A DNA stretch of 64,000 nucleotides from JBBSHE01 sp038253325. Its GTDB lineage: Bacteria > Actinomycetota > Actinomycetes > Propionibacteriales > Nocardioidaceae. A program made the position numbers and the translations under genes. Every line of letters begins with the position of its first letter. Position 1 is the stretch's first letter. Of the stretch, positions 56,830 to 64,000 are shown piece by piece. The DNA lies in NCBI GenBank assembly GCA_038253325.1, contig JBBSHE010000007.1:1-64000 (forward strand), written 5' to 3'. The notes under the pieces are model-generated. The model was not told the DNA's origin and did no database searches. It saw only the letters and a list, made by a program, of their open reading frames with translations.

Positions 56830-58592
56830 GGTCTGGGCTCCCCGTCGCCGGGACGGTCAACTTGTTCCTGGAGATGTCCACGTCGACCCTCGACGGCGGG
56901 CCCATCGGCATATGACTCGTCGTCGGCCGCCTGGTTGTGCTCGAGCTCCATCAGTGCGATCTGCGGGTGGTGGAGGTCGAACGCCGGGCTCTCCGACCGG
57001 ATCCGCGGCAGCTCGTCGAAGTTGTGCCGCGGCGGTGGGCACGACGTGGCCCACTCCAGAGACCGGCCCCAGCCCCACGGGTCGTCGGTGTTCACCAGGG
57101 GCGCGTTACGGCTCTTCCACACGTTGTAGAGGAACGGCAGCGTCGATGCGCCGAGCAGGAACGCGCCGATCGACGACACCTCGTTCAACGTGGTGAAACC
57201 GTCGGTCGGGCTGTAGTCGGCGTACCGCCGGGCCATCCCTTCGGCGCCGAGCCAGTGCTGGACGAAGAATGTCGTGTGGAAGCCGACGAAAAGCAGCCAG
57301 AAGTGGACCTTGCCCAGACGCTCGTCGAGCATCCGGCCAGTCAGCTTCGGCCACCAGTAGTAGAACCCGGCGAACATCGCAAACACGACCGTGCCGAAGA
57401 CGACGTAGTGGAAGTGGGCCACCACGAAGTACGAGTCCGACAGCTGGAAGTCCAGCGACGGCATCGCCAAGATGACGCCGGTCAGACCGCCGAACAGGAA
57501 CGTCGTGAGGAACCCGACCGCCCACAGCATCGGCGTGTCGAACGAGATCGAGCCGCCCCACATCGTGCCGATCCAGTTGAAGAACTTCACCCCGGTCGGC
57601 ACCGCGATCAGGAACGACATGAAGGAGAAGAACGGCAGGTTGACCGCACCGGTGACGAACATGTGGTGTGCCCACACCGCGACCGACAGCGCACCGATGG
57701 CGAGGGTCGCGCCGACCAGGCCGACGTACCCGAAGATCGGCTTGCGGCTGAAGACGGGCAGGACCTCGGTGATGATGCCGAAGAACGGCAGCGCGATGAT
57801 GTAGACCTCTGGGTGGCCGAAGAACCAGAACAGGTGCTGCCACAGGATCGGTCCGCCGCTCGCGGCGTCGAAGATGTGCGCTCCGAGCATCCGGTCGGCT
57901 CCCAGCGCCAGCAGCGCACCGGCAAAGATGGGGAAGGCGATCAGCACCAGCATCGACGTGACCAGGATGTTCCAGGTGAAGATCGGCATCCGGAACATCG
58001 TCATCCCGGGGGCCCGCATACAGATGATCGTGGTGACGAAGTTGACGGCACCGAGAATCGTGCCGAGACCGACCATCCACAGACCCATCACCCACAGATC
58101 GCCACCGACGTTCGGCGATGCGACGGAGTCCGACAACGGCACGTACGCGAACCATCCGAACGCGGCAGCGCCACCGGGGGTGAAGAAACCGGACACGGTG
58201 ATGAGGCCCCCGAACAGGAACAGCCAGTAGCTGAACATGTTGAGCCGCGGAAACGCCACGTCGGGCGAGCCGATCTGCAACGGCATGATGGCGTTCGCGA
58301 ATCCGACGAACAGCGGCGTCGCGAACAGCAGCAGCATGATCGTGCCGTGCATGGTGAACAGCTGGTTGTAGATCTCCTCATTCACGAACTGGAGCCCGGG
58401 TCGGGCCAGCTCGGCCCGCATGACCATGGCCATCAGGCCGGCGACGAGAAAGAAGCCGAACGAGGTGACGAGATACAGGTTTCCGATCACCTTGTGATCG
58501 GTCGTGGTGATGATCTTGACGAGCAGCTGGCCCTTCGTCCGCCGCCGTGGCAGCGGGACACCGACCGCTCGTGGAGTCTCGACGGTGGTCAC
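56826..58592 (-). CDS. ctaD: Cytochrome c oxidase subunit I
   Basis: The 588-aa subunit carries heme a, heme a3 and CuB. Markers are the heme a His in FTMHGTIMLLLFATP, WQHLFWFFGHPEVYIIALP with the CuB His-Tyr pair, and the His pair in AHHMFVTGAVNL. It has 12 membrane helices and a C-terminal tail. GTG 58590-58592 overlaps the last base of ctaC, and its end overlaps ctaF, so ctaC-ctaD-ctaF is one translationally coupled operon. Confidence 0.96.
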   Translation of the reverse strand: MTTVETPRAVGVPLPRRRTKGQLLVKIITTTDHKVIGNLYLVTSFGFFLVAGLMAMVMRAELARPGLQFVNEEIYNQLFTMHGTIMLLLFATPLFVGFANAIMPLQIGSPDVAFPRLNMFSYWLFLFGGLITVSGFFTPGGAAAFGWFAYVPLSDSVASPNVGGDLWVMGLWMVGLGTILGAVNFVTTIICMRAPGMTMFRMPIFTWNILVTSMLVLIAFPIFAGALLALGADRMLGAHIFDAASGGPILWQHLFWFFGHPEVYIIALPFFGIITEVLPVFSRKPIFGYVGLVGATLAIGALSVAVWAHHMFVTGAVNLPFFSFMSFLIAVPTGVKFFNWIGTMWGGSISFDTPMLWAVGFLTTFLFGGLTGVILAMPSLDFQLSDSYFVVAHFHYVVFGTVVFAMFAGFYYWWPKLTGRMLDERLGKVHFWLLFVGFHTTFFVQHWLGAEGMARRYADYSPTDGFTTLNEVSSIGAFLLGASTLPFLYNVWKSRNAPLVNTDDPWGWGRSLEWATSCPPPRHNFDELPRIRSESPAFDLHHPQIALMELEHNQAADDESYADGPAVEGRRGHLQEQVDRPGDGEPRP

Positions 58593-59461
58593 TATCCGGC
58601 CCCCTCGTTCGTGCTCAGCCCCGCCGGCGTGTCCGCGTGGCTTCCGCCGAGCAGAAGCCCCGTCTGTCCCTTGTGCCGGAGATCCCTCAGATGGGCGTCG
58701 TACTGCGCCGGTGTCACGATGTTGACGGTGAACAACATCCGGGAGTGGTGCAAGCCGCAGAGCTCAGCGCATCGCCCGTCGAACTGGCCGAGCCTGGTCG
58801 GCGTCATCGAGAACGAGTTGTGGCGTCCGGGGATCACGTCCATCTTGAAGTAGAACGACGGCACCCAGAACGAGTGGATCACGTCCGGCGAGTGCAGCGT
58901 GAACGTGACCGACTCCCCGACCGGGAGCCACAGGGTCGGCTTCAGCGCCGGTGTCCCGATGTCGTAGACGTCGGTGTGACCGCCGAGAGCCTTGTCGTCG
59001 ACGTAGTTGAACGTCCAGGACCACTGCTGGGCGGTGACGGTGATCGTGTGGTCGGGATGCGTCACCTTCTCGCCGATCTGGTTGTCGGTCTTCACCGTGA
59101 AAAAGAACAGCACCAGGATGATGATCACCGGGGCGACCGTGTACAGCATCTCCATCGGCAGGTTGTAACGCACCTGCCGCGGGACCTCGTCGTCGCCGCG
59201 TCGCCGGTAGTGGAACGAGGTCCAGAAGATCAGCCCCCAGACCAGGACGCCGATCAGACCGGCAGTGATCCAGGCGCCGATCCACAGGTCGAACATGTAC
59301 GCGGAACGGTCATCCGAGGACTGGGGCAGGCCCAGTCGCTTCATCTGGTCGACGGTGTCCTTGGAGCATCCGCCCAGAAGCAATGGTGAGAAACCCGCAA
59401 GCACCATGAGCGGAAGTCGACGCCGAAGAGGCGCGACGTGCGCAGTGCGAGGTTGACTCAC
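58592..59461 (-). CDS. ctaC: Cytochrome c oxidase subunit II
   Basis: The 289-aa lipoprotein has a lipobox ending LLLGGC (Cys32), two membrane helices and a cupredoxin domain with the CuA site CAELCGLHHSRM at about 229-240. It accepts electrons from QcrC. I chose GTG 59459-59461 (VSQPRTAHVAPLRRR) because GGAAGG lies 7 nt upstream; the frame runs on to 59509. In M. tuberculosis asnB lies between ctaC and adoK, but here it is absent. Confidence 0.95.
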   Translation of the reverse strand: MSQPRTAHVAPLRRRLPLMVLAGFSPLLLGGCSKDTVDQMKRLGLPQSSDDRSAYMFDLWIGAWITAGLIGVLVWGLIFWTSFHYRRRGDDEVPRQVRYNLPMEMLYTVAPVIIILVLFFFTVKTDNQIGEKVTHPDHTITVTAQQWSWTFNYVDDKALGGHTDVYDIGTPALKPTLWLPVGESVTFTLHSPDVIHSFWVPSFYFKMDVIPGRHNSFSMTPTRLGQFDGRCAELCGLHHSRMLFTVNIVTPAQYDAHLRDLRHKGQTGLLLGGSHADTPAGLSTNEGAG

Positions 59462-59545
59462 GGAGCGCCTTCCTGGAGTCGTCGTCCCGGTGCTTCTTGG
59501 ACAGCACATTACCCCAGCCCGACCGGCTCGAAGACGAGGGTCGGC

Positions 59546-60526
59546 TCAGTGCGGCCCGAACTTCGGAGCCAGGTCGGCGGCCGCTTCGTCGCCGTATTGA
59601 CCGGCCAGCCGAGCCAGAAAATCGGCCCGCGTGAACGCATACTCCTGGGTGCCGACCGTCTCCACGACGTACGCCGCGAGGGTGCATCCGACCCGCGCGG
59701 CCTGGGCCAGGTCGAAGCCCCGAGCAGTGGCGGCAAGGAAGCCGGACCGGAACGCGTCTCCGACGCCGGTCGGGTCGACCGCGGGTACGTCTCGGTGCGC
59801 TGCCACCTTGATCGAGTCCTCGCCGCGCCGCTCGACCCGGACACCCGCCGCGCCCAGCGTGATCACCTGGGTCGTGACCCGCTCGGAGATCTCGGGCTCA
59901 CTCCAGCCGGTCTTCTTCGTGATCAGCGCAGACTCGTACTCGTTGCAGAAGAGCAGCTCGGCGCCGTCGATCAAACACCGGATCGTGTCGCCGTCCGCCC
60001 AGGCCAGCTGCTGCGAAGGGTCCGCGACGACCGGATAGCCGCGTTCCCGGGCCTCTCGGGTGTGCCGAAGCATCGCCTGAGGATCGTTCGGACCGACGAC
60101 GACCAGATCGAACGACCCGACCTCTGATGCGATCGGTGCCAGCTCGATCTCCCTCGCCTCGGACATCGCGCCGGAGTAGAACGACGCGATCTGCGCATGA
60201 GAGCTGTCCGTCGTGCACACGAACCGGGCGGTGTGCAGGGTCTCCGACACCCGAAGCGCCGAGCAGTCGACACCGGCGTCCTCCAGCCACACCCGGTAGT
60301 CGTCGAAGTCCTTACCGACGGCCGCCACCAGCACGGGACGGACGCCGAGCTTCGCCAGGCCAAACGCGATGTTGGCGGCGCAGCCTCCGCGGCGGATGTC
60401 GAGCCCGTCGACGAGGAACGACAGTGCGATCTTGTCGAGCTGGTCGACGACGAGCGAGTCGGCGAACTTACCGGGGAACGTCATCAGATGGTCGGTGGCG
60501 ACCGACCCGGTTACAGCGATGGGCAC
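59546..60526 (-). CDS. adoK: PfkB-family carbohydrate/adenosine kinase (AdoK-like)
   Basis: The 326-aa ribokinase-fold enzyme starts with VTGSVATDHLMTFPGKFAD, has the PfkB signature 1 RRGGCAANIAFGLAKLG and signature 2 VDPTGVGDAFRSGFLA with catalytic Asp at about 259. It matches Rv2202c, the unusual bacterial adenosine kinase of mycobacteria, in sequence style and place, so adenosine is the likely substrate. GTG 60524-60526 is 6 nt after TAGGGT without a ribosome site. Confidence 0.88.
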   Translation of the reverse strand: MPIAVTGSVATDHLMTFPGKFADSLVVDQLDKIALSFLVDGLDIRRGGCAANIAFGLAKLGVRPVLVAAVGKDFDDYRVWLEDAGVDCSALRVSETLHTARFVCTTDSSHAQIASFYSGAMSEAREIELAPIASEVGSFDLVVVGPNDPQAMLRHTREARERGYPVVADPSQQLAWADGDTIRCLIDGAELLFCNEYESALITKKTGWSEPEISERVTTQVITLGAAGVRVERRGEDSIKVAAHRDVPAVDPTGVGDAFRSGFLAATARGFDLAQAARVGCTLAAYVVETVGTQEYAFTRADFLARLAGQYGDEAAADLAPKFGPH

Positions 60527-60532
60527 CGGATC

Positions 60533-60538
60533 ACCCTA
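60533..60538 (-). promoter_or_regulatory. -10 element TAGGGT for adoK (leaderless)
   Basis: On the minus strand TAGGGT ends 6 nt before the adoK GTG. Confidence 0.55.
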
Positions 60539-60559
60539 GCGGCGGGCCGGCCGGTTGAA

Positions 60560-60738
60560 GCGCCCGATCCGGCCAGGCAGAGGAGCGAACGCATAGGAAC
60601 CTATGCGGAGCGACGAAAACGCCGCCGGTCGGGATGCGGGAAACCAGCGGGTCATCCGCGCCCGATCCGGCCAGGCAGAGGAGCGAACGCATAGGAACCT
60701 ATGCGGAGCGACGAAAACGCCGCCGGTCGGGATGCGGG
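60560..60738. repeat. Two tandem 81-bp intergenic repeats with internal hairpin
   Basis: An 81-bp unit occurs at 60560-60640 and 60658-60738 (period 98 bp), essentially identical. Each unit contains a perfect inverted repeat GCATAGGAACCTATGC and flanking GGAGCGA words. It fills the gap between erpA and adoK, both on the minus strand, and so lies in the erpA 3' region upstream of the adoK promoter. No coding potential is seen. Confidence 0.85.
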
Positions 60739-60748
60739 GAACCGCTGG

Positions 60749-61138
60749 TCAGTGGAAGGAGTCGCCGCAGGCGCATGAACCGCCGGCGTTCGGGTTGTCG
60801 ATGGTGAAGCCCTGCTTCTCGATGGTGTCGACGAAGTCGATCGTCGCGCCTTGCAGGTACGGGATACTCATCCGGTCCACGACGACCGAGACGCCACCGA
60901 AGCCCCGCACCACGTCACCGTCGAGATCACGCTCGTCGAAGAACAGCTGGTAACGCAGACCGGAGCAACCGCCCGGCTGGACCGCGATCCGAAGCTGGAG
61001 ATCGTCGCGACCCTCCTGCTCGATCAGAGTCTTCACCTTCGACGCGGCCGCATCCGACAGCTGTACCCCCTCGATAGCGGTGGCGGTCTCATTGCCGGCA
61101 CTGTCACTGCTGACAACGGCATCGTCTTGAATGGTCAT
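60749..61138 (-). CDS. erpA: Iron-sulfur cluster insertion protein (A-type, ErpA/HesB)
   Basis: The 129-aa A-type carrier delivers Fe-S clusters to apoproteins. The three conserved Cys are C58 (QPGGCSGLRYQL), C122 and C124 (GGSCACGDSFH). It matches Rv2204c. ATG 61136-61138 has GGAAG upstream. Its respiratory neighbours include Fe-S client proteins such as QcrA. Confidence 0.95.
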   Translation of the reverse strand: MTIQDDAVVSSDSAGNETATAIEGVQLSDAAASKVKTLIEQEGRDDLQLRIAVQPGGCSGLRYQLFFDERDLDGDVVRGFGGVSVVVDRMSIPYLQGATIDFVDTIEKQGFTIDNPNAGGSCACGDSFH

Positions 61139-61275
61139 CTCGTCACTTCCGTGTTCGTGGTGCGCTCATGGGGGCTTCCGGTCCTGCCAACATCGCAGCC
61201 GGCGCGGACATTCCAGGGCCCTCGCCACAGTGTACGACGTCCCGCCCCCGGCTCCGGCCGCCGCCGCTGCTGCCG

Positions 61276-61361
61276 GTTCCCCACGTTTACCTGGTACGTC
61301 TGCACTTCACCCAGGAAATTTCCTGGGTGAAGTGCAGACAACCCACGTTAACGTGGGAACT
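61276..61361. repeat. Long nested palindrome (42-bp perfect core) between pspAB and erpA
   Basis: Positions 61298-61339 are a perfect 42-bp palindrome centred on AAATTT (left arm GTCTGCACTTCACCCAGG). Next to it, 61342-61357 is a perfect 16-bp palindrome CCCACGTTAACGTGGG. Outer arms GTTCCCCACGTTTAC (61276-61290) and GTTCCCACGTTAACGT (opposite strand, 61346-61361) also match, so the whole block can fold as a long cruciform. It may terminate the psp transcript or bind a dimeric regulator. Confidence 0.85.
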
Positions 61362-61376
61362 CAGAGTTGCGACGGG

Positions 61377-61949
61377 TCAGTCGAGGCCGGGAGCACCCCA
61401 GACGGCCAGCCAGCGACCGAGCTCTTTCTCGATCGGCAGGTCCTCGGCAACGATGCCGCGGATCTGGAGCTCCAGTGTGTTGTCGCGCTGCCGGTTGCCG
61501 GTGGGAGCAAATGGGTAGAACGTTCCTTGTTTGTAGAGGTAGACGAGACCGAACCTGCGGCCCTGCGGATCCATGAACGGCACCATCGAGCACAGCAACG
61601 CGGGTCCGAACCCGTTGTCCTCGAGGCCGCGGTTGACCGCGTGCAGCTCCGTGACCAGGTTGGAGATCTCCGACGGGTCCTGCCGGCAGACCAGCCAGGT
61701 GAACCCGAAGTCGTCGGCGCGCTTCTCGACCTTCGGCCCGCCGTCGGCATCCAGCAGAGCTGCGATGTCGGTCTCCGCACTCGCGAACGCGCTTCCCTCG
61801 GCTGCCCGGTAACACACCGCGCCCACGCCGGTAGGGATGAAGTTCGCCGAGACCTGCAACGTGACGGCAGCGTCCGGGATCGCGAACAACTGGTCGAGCT
61901 GCGGTTTGGCGGGCGGCTTGCGCCCGAGCATGTCGCGAAAGATCCCCAT
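61377..61949 (-). CDS. pspAB: PspA-associated protein PspAB
   Basis: The 190-aa protein begins MGIFRDMLGRKPPAKPQLDQ and has GVGAVCYRAAEGSAFAS, DDFGFTWLVCRQDPSEISN and LLCSMVPFMDPQGRRFGLVY, matching the actinobacterial PspAB family. It accompanies PspA, PspAA and HtpX in membrane-stress loci. I chose ATG 61947-61949, with GGGA upstream; the frame continues to 62000 but would overlap htpX. It is the last gene of the psp group, before the palindromes. Confidence 0.9.
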   Translation of the reverse strand: MGIFRDMLGRKPPAKPQLDQLFAIPDAAVTLQVSANFIPTGVGAVCYRAAEGSAFASAETDIAALLDADGGPKVEKRADDFGFTWLVCRQDPSEISNLVTELHAVNRGLEDNGFGPALLCSMVPFMDPQGRRFGLVYLYKQGTFYPFAPTGNRQRDNTLELQIRGIVAEDLPIEKELGRWLAVWGAPGLD

Positions 61950-61971
61950 CGGCCGTCCCAGTGTCCTCGCC

Positions 61972-62868
61972 TCAGGCGACCGGACCGCTGAGGTCGGCAC
62001 TGATCTTGGCGAGCTGCTCGAGCCGGCGCTCCAGCGGCGGGTGAGTCGAGAACAACGAGCTCACGTCGGCACCCTTGATCGCCGGCGCGAAGAAGAACGC
62101 GTTCATCGCCTTCGCTTCGCGCAGGTCACGGTTGGGGATCCGCGCGATGTCGCCGGTGATCTTGGTCAGTGCGGACGCAAGTGCAGATGGCTTCTGGGTC
62201 AGGTACGCGCCGGACCGGTCGGCGCACAGCTCGCGGTAGCGGCTGAGCAGCCGGGTGAGCAGGAAGCTCACGGCGTACACAACCATGCTGACCAGCCAGA
62301 TCACGATGAAGGCGGGTGCACCGTTGTTGTTGCGACGCCCGCCGCCGAAGTACAGGCCCCACCGGACGACCAGGCCGGCCATCACGCCGAGGAACCCCGC
62401 AAGCGTCATGACGAGCACGTCTCGGTGAGCGACGTGGGAAAGCTCGTGGGCAAGGACTCCCTCGAGCTCATCCGCATCGAGCTTGCCCATGATCCCGGTC
62501 GTGACGCAGACGACCGCGGCGTTTGGGCTCCTTCCGGTGGCGAACGCGTTGGGCATGTCGGTGTCGGCGACCGCCACCCGCGGCTTCGGCATGTCGGCGA
62601 GTGCGCAGAGCCGGTCGATCATGCCGTGCAGTTCCGGCGCCTGCTCTGGGGTGACGACCCGGGCACGCATCGCGGCCATCGCGAGCTTGTCGGAGAAGTA
62701 CCACTGGCCGAGGCCGAGGGCGGCCGCGATCAGGATGACGACGCCCGCCGAGGCCCCGGACACGATGAGCCATGCACAAACGGTGACGTACAACGCACCC
62801 AAGATGAGCATCACGGCGGACATTCGGCCGACCAGGCCGAGATCTCGACGGAAACGGGTTCGGGCCAT
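61972..62868 (-). CDS. htpX: Membrane zinc metalloprotease HtpX
   Basis: The 298-aa M48 protease degrades damaged membrane proteins. It has two N-terminal membrane helices (AVMLILGALYVTVCAWLIV and AGVVILIAAALGLGQWYF), the zinc motif LAHELSHVAHRD at about 140-151 and the third ligand in YRELCADRSGAYL. ATG 62866-62868 is preferred because the extra N-terminal residues of the longer frame are Arg-rich and not family-like. It follows pspAA after a 173-bp gap. Confidence 0.92.
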   Translation of the reverse strand: MARTRFRRDLGLVGRMSAVMLILGALYVTVCAWLIVSGASAGVVILIAAALGLGQWYFSDKLAMAAMRARVVTPEQAPELHGMIDRLCALADMPKPRVAVADTDMPNAFATGRSPNAAVVCVTTGIMGKLDADELEGVLAHELSHVAHRDVLVMTLAGFLGVMAGLVVRWGLYFGGGRRNNNGAPAFIVIWLVSMVVYAVSFLLTRLLSRYRELCADRSGAYLTQKPSALASALTKITGDIARIPNRDLREAKAMNAFFFAPAIKGADVSSLFSTHPPLERRLEQLAKISADLSGPVA

Positions 62869-63041
62869 GTGAAGTGTCGCGGCCACCTTTCTGGTGAGAA
62901 CTGTGTGTTGGATACGACGCCTGATCCTCCTCCTATGTTCCCGCGGCACGCTGTGAGTCGGCTGAGAGGGGGCCAACTGAGCGGAGCCGGTTCAAAGCAG
63001 CGGACCGCGGATGCTCCGTGACGACGGTCGATGAGCAGCGG

Positions 63042-63320
63042 TCAGCCCGGGATCAGTCCGTCACCGCTGAGCAGGTCGCGGACGTCATCGAGGCTGGCAT
63101 CGGAGTACGGCAGGACCAGGTCCGAGACGACGACCTCCTCGTCGGCAACCGGTGTGCCGTTGGTCCGAACCTGCTCTAGCAGCGTCGTCAACGCCGACGC
63201 CAGTCCAGCCTCGTCGCCGTTCTCGACGGCCGACTCGACAGTGGCGTCGAACTCGTTGAGCGCGCCGACCTGATCGTCGGACATGCTCCACTGACCTTCT
63301 CCGAGTATCCGAACGATCAT
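63042..63320 (-). CDS. pspAA: PspA-associated protein PspAA
   Basis: The 92-aa protein starts MIVRILGEGQWSMSDDQVGA, which is diagnostic for PspAA, and ends SDLVLPYSDASLDDVRDLL. It regulates or stabilises PspA. Its ATG at 63318-63320 overlaps the pspA stop (ATGA). Confidence 0.93.
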   Translation of the reverse strand: MIVRILGEGQWSMSDDQVGALNEFDATVESAVENGDEAGLASALTTLLEQVRTNGTPVADEEVVVSDLVLPYSDASLDDVRDLLSGDGLIPG

Positions 63321-64000
63321 GCGTGTCCTTCCTGGTCTGCATCTGCGGGTGCCGTTCCCGTCGCGGGGGACGCCGTCGTCGCCGACGGGTCAGCGTTTTC
63401 GGCGGTCAGCTGAGCCGGCGCGGCGGACGTGCCGACCTGCGCCTTCATCTGAGCGAGCTGCGCCTCGACATCGCCGGTTGCGGACATCTGCTCGAGCTGG
63501 CGAGTGATGTCGTCCTTGCCGTCGGTGCTCGCATCGTCCAAGGCACCGGAGGCGATCAGCTCGTCGATCGCTCCCGCCCGCGCCTGCATCTGAGCGGTCT
63601 TGTCCTCTGCACGCTCGATCGCCATGCCGACGTCACCCATCTCCTCCGAGACCCCGGAGAAGGCTTCGTTGATCTTCGTCTGTGCCTCGGCCGCGGTGTA
63701 CTGCGCCTTCAGCGTCTCCTTGCGCGTCCGGAACGACTCGATCTTCGCCTGCAGTCGCTGCTGACTCTGGACCAGCTTCTCCTCCTGGGCCCGCAGGGTG
63801 GAGTGCTGCGTCTGGAGGTCTGCGACCTGCTGGTCGAGTCCCGATTTGCGGGTCAGCGCCTCCCGCGCCAGATCTTCGCGGCCGGCCGCGAGCGCCTGTT
63901 GGGCCTGCGCCTGAAGCTTCTGCGAGCTCTGGTGCAGCTGCTCGGCTTGGAGCTCGACCCGTTTGCGGCTCGTCGCGACGTCGGCAACCCCCCGGCGTAC
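63317..64000 (-). CDS. pspA: PspA/IM30 (Vipp1) family membrane-stress protein, 5' end missing
   Basis: The frame is open from the stop at 63317 to the right edge, so the N-terminus lies outside. The visible 227 codons are helical and PspA-like: SRKRVELQAEQLHQSSQKL, DLAREALTRKSGLDQQVADL, KAQYTAAEAQTKINEAFSG and MGDVGMAIERAEDKTAQM. A disordered Ala/Thr/Asp tail (SATTASPATGTAPADADQ) ends the protein. PspA oligomers coat and repair stressed membranes. It heads the pspA-pspAA-htpX-pspAB set. Confidence 0.93.
   Translation of the reverse strand, partial: VRRGVADVATSRKRVELQAEQLHQSSQKLQAQAQQALAAGREDLAREALTRKSGLDQQVADLQTQHSTLRAQEEKLVQSQQRLQAKIESFRTRKETLKAQYTAAEAQTKINEAFSGVSEEMGDVGMAIERAEDKTAQMQARAGAIDELIASGALDDASTDGKDDITRQLEQMSATGDVEAQLAQMKAQVGTSAAPAQLTAENADPSATTASPATGTAPADADQEGHA

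Noticed and set aside
60560..60738. CRISPR array
   Set aside because: Only two repeat units of 81 bp with a 17-bp spacer are present and no cas genes are near; this does not fit repeat-spacer architecture.

Overview
The window is chromosomal DNA from a high-GC actinomycete (Actinomycetota). The evidence is uniform high GC with frequent GTG starts, a QcrCAB plus CtaCDEF respiratory branch with a diheme QcrC, a PASTA-domain Ser/Thr kinase (PknL type) next to an Rv2175c-type DNA-binding protein, PspA/PspAA/PspAB/HtpX, class II DAHP synthase, and a PimB'-like mannosyltransferase. From memory, the gene order resembles the Mycobacterium tuberculosis interval from about Rv2165c to Rv2204c (rsmH, mraZ, metF, prenyl synthase, pknL, aroG, plsC, arsA-like, SRPBCC, fadD15, pimB', NlpC/P60, DEDD exonuclease, trpD, ctaE-qcrCAB, ctaF/ctaC, adoK, erpA). 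It is therefore mostly a conserved core region with local insertions. Genus cannot be assigned from the sequence.

Layout. 1-5.7 kb: the start of the division/cell wall cluster (rsmH end, a 53-aa membrane protein, mraZ with a four-box MraZ operator), and divergently moxR-DUF58-transglutaminase. 5.7-10.6 kb: DUF3040, a secreted L,D-transpeptidase, and a three-gene coupled cassette on the minus strand (acidic repeat protein, JmjC/cupin oxygenase, Suc/Fer thioredoxin-like Fe-S protein), then DUF664/DinB and a YbaK-like deacylase. 10.6-18.8 kb: a MITE-like element, a large secreted amidase, DUF4126 plus ATP-grasp, metF facing a prenyl synthase, DUF6220, a barstar-like protein and the Rv2175c-like protein. 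18.8-30.5 kb: pknL, a 1111-aa sedolisin-like protease, a half-VOC ORF, threonine aldolase, DAHP synthase, phosphofructokinase with pyrophosphate-type residues, an alpha/beta hydrolase, plsC and a membrane protein. 30.5-44.7 kb: a TIGR00300 protein behind a three-copy motif array, a PrmC-like methyltransferase, a five-gene minus-strand chain (double SRPBCC, ArsA-like ATPase, small Cys protein, two ROK kinases), FadD-type ligase, PimB'-like transferase, an MA-like metalloprotease, and an NlpC/P60 hydrolase under a c-di-AMP riboswitch. 44.7-64 kb: a DEDD/GIY-YIG nuclease, Eis-like acetyltransferase, trpD, aerobic respiratory genes (ctaG, ctaE-qcrCAB, ctaCDF), a lipoprotein L,D-transpeptidase, adoK, erpA, and pspAB-htpX-pspAA-pspA running off the right edge.

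How it works together. Three themes dominate: envelope building and remodelling (mra cluster, two L,D-transpeptidases, amidase, NlpC/P60, PimB', PspA response), aerobic respiration (a bcc-aa3 supercomplex set with its assembly factor), and central metabolism (aroG, trpD, metF, pfkA, two glucokinases). Many genes carry a TAnnnT-like -10 element only 6-8 nt before the start codon and lack a Shine-Dalgarno, which suggests leaderless mRNAs. The most unusual accessory feature is the acidic repeat protein/JmjC/Suc-Fer cassette at 6980-9440, a candidate peptide- or protein-hydroxylating system. Intergenic repeats at 10602-10766, 14848-14992, 60560-60738 and 61276-61361 are not explained by the genes.
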